This document shows, one piece after another, positions 22,630 through 22,767 of a stretch of DNA of 22,767 bases. The translations under genes and the position numbers were made by a program. The notes under the pieces are model-generated. The model ran no database searches. It was not told the DNA's origin and saw only the letters and a program-made list of their open reading frames with translations. This stretch comes from JAGDYD01 sp046536675 (GTDB lineage: Archaea; Micrarchaeota; Micrarchaeia; Micrarchaeales; CABMGC01), in assembly GCA_046536675.1 (NCBI GenBank), contig JAWDMK010000009.1, forward strand, positions 1 to 22,767, read 5' to 3'. How positions within the stretch are numbered: position 1 is the first letter of the stretch; every line of letters starts with the position of its first letter.

Positions 22630-22767
22630 ATGGAGTTTGGCTTCTTGAAATGGATAGGCCATGCGGCCTTTATTATAGAAGGCGAGAAAAGGATTTATAT
22701 AGACCCATTTAAGCTGAGCAAAAGTTTTGGCGATGCAGACATTATATTTATAACACACTCACATTTC
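22630..22767 (+). CDS. Metallo-beta-lactamase-fold hydrolase (UPF0173-like), 3' end outside window
   Basis: The first 46 codons of a gene cut by the window edge. MEFGFLKWIGHAAFIIEGEKRIYIDPF and then ADIIFITHSHF match the start of metallo-beta-lactamase-fold hydrolases. WIGHAAF is the N-terminal strand, IYIDPF the conserved Asp-Pro turn, and THSHF the first half of the THxHxDH zinc motif, the rest of which lies beyond the edge. The short N-terminus resembles the UPF0173 (L-ascorbate-6-phosphate-lactonase-like) group common in archaea. ATG 22630 has GTGGT 3 nt upstream. The substrate cannot be predicted. Confidence 0.85.
   Translation, partial: MEFGFLKWIGHAAFIIEGEKRIYIDPFKLSKSFGDADIIFITHSHF

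Noticed and set aside
1..22767. CRISPR arrays, insertion sequences, attachment sites, phage genes
   Set aside because: I found no regularly spaced repeats, transposase, integrase or target-site duplications.

Overview
The window looks archaeal. It carries an archaeal-type phosphoglycerate mutase, a membrane-inserted LonB protease, topoisomerase VI subunit A, an archaeal NAC protein, DUF424, DUF2070, TruD, TATA-box promoters and a tRNA gene with bulge-helix-bulge introns. It is AT-rich and very tightly packed: abutting stop codons, ATGA overlaps, stop codons embedded in Shine-Dalgarno sites, and a tRNA overlapping a protein gene. Together with the small-genome style, this suggests a DPANN-type lineage such as Micrarchaeota/Parvarchaeota (ARMAN-like). 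That placement is inference; nothing in the window proves it.

Layout. (1) Positions 1-4936, plus strand: a four-gene run of phosphoglycerate mutase (5' end outside the window), a divergent enolase, a cis-prenyltransferase (UppS type) and the DUF2070 membrane protein. (2) 4937-8042, minus strand: lonB followed by top6A, probably a leaderless two-gene transcript; top6A meets the DUF2070 gene stop-to-stop with no gap. (3) 8043-8324: a non-coding stretch with a perfect 11-bp inverted repeat that could be a small RNA. (4) 8325-8615, minus: a thiamine-binding-like UPF0045 protein, divergent from (5) 8711-11777, plus: a sulfur operon dsrE-like / tusA-like / sulfide:quinone reductase-like, ending in truD. 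(6) 11755-11868, minus: tRNA-Ser(CGA), with two candidate introns and its 3' end buried in the antisense of truD. (7) 11968-13500, plus: a cellulose-synthase-like membrane glycosyltransferase, then DUF424 (13673-13978). (8) 16059 down to 13980, minus: tRNA-Ala(UGC), an exported beta-helix protein and NAC. (9) 16199-16306, plus: a 35-residue microprotein made almost entirely of Asp and Glu. (10) 22463 down to 16374, minus: a giant membrane-anchored surface protein (about 1,690 aa) and a membrane-anchored coiled-coil protein. (11) 22630 to the end, plus: the start of a metallo-beta-lactamase-fold hydrolase.

How the parts fit: the left end is core glycolysis plus lipid-carrier synthesis. The middle is protein quality control, DNA topology and a sulfur-handling cassette tied to a tRNA-modifying enzyme. 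The right third is devoted to the cell surface (glycosyltransferase, beta-helix protein, giant surface protein and its partner). I see no mobile element, transposase, CRISPR array or phage gene.

The most unusual items are the doubly interrupted tRNA-Ser gene (including a textbook bulge-helix-bulge in the T-loop), the poly-acidic microprotein, the altered metal-binding motif of topoisomerase VI-A, the atypical elbow of tRNA-Ala, the candidate small RNA, and the giant surface-protein pair of unknown function.
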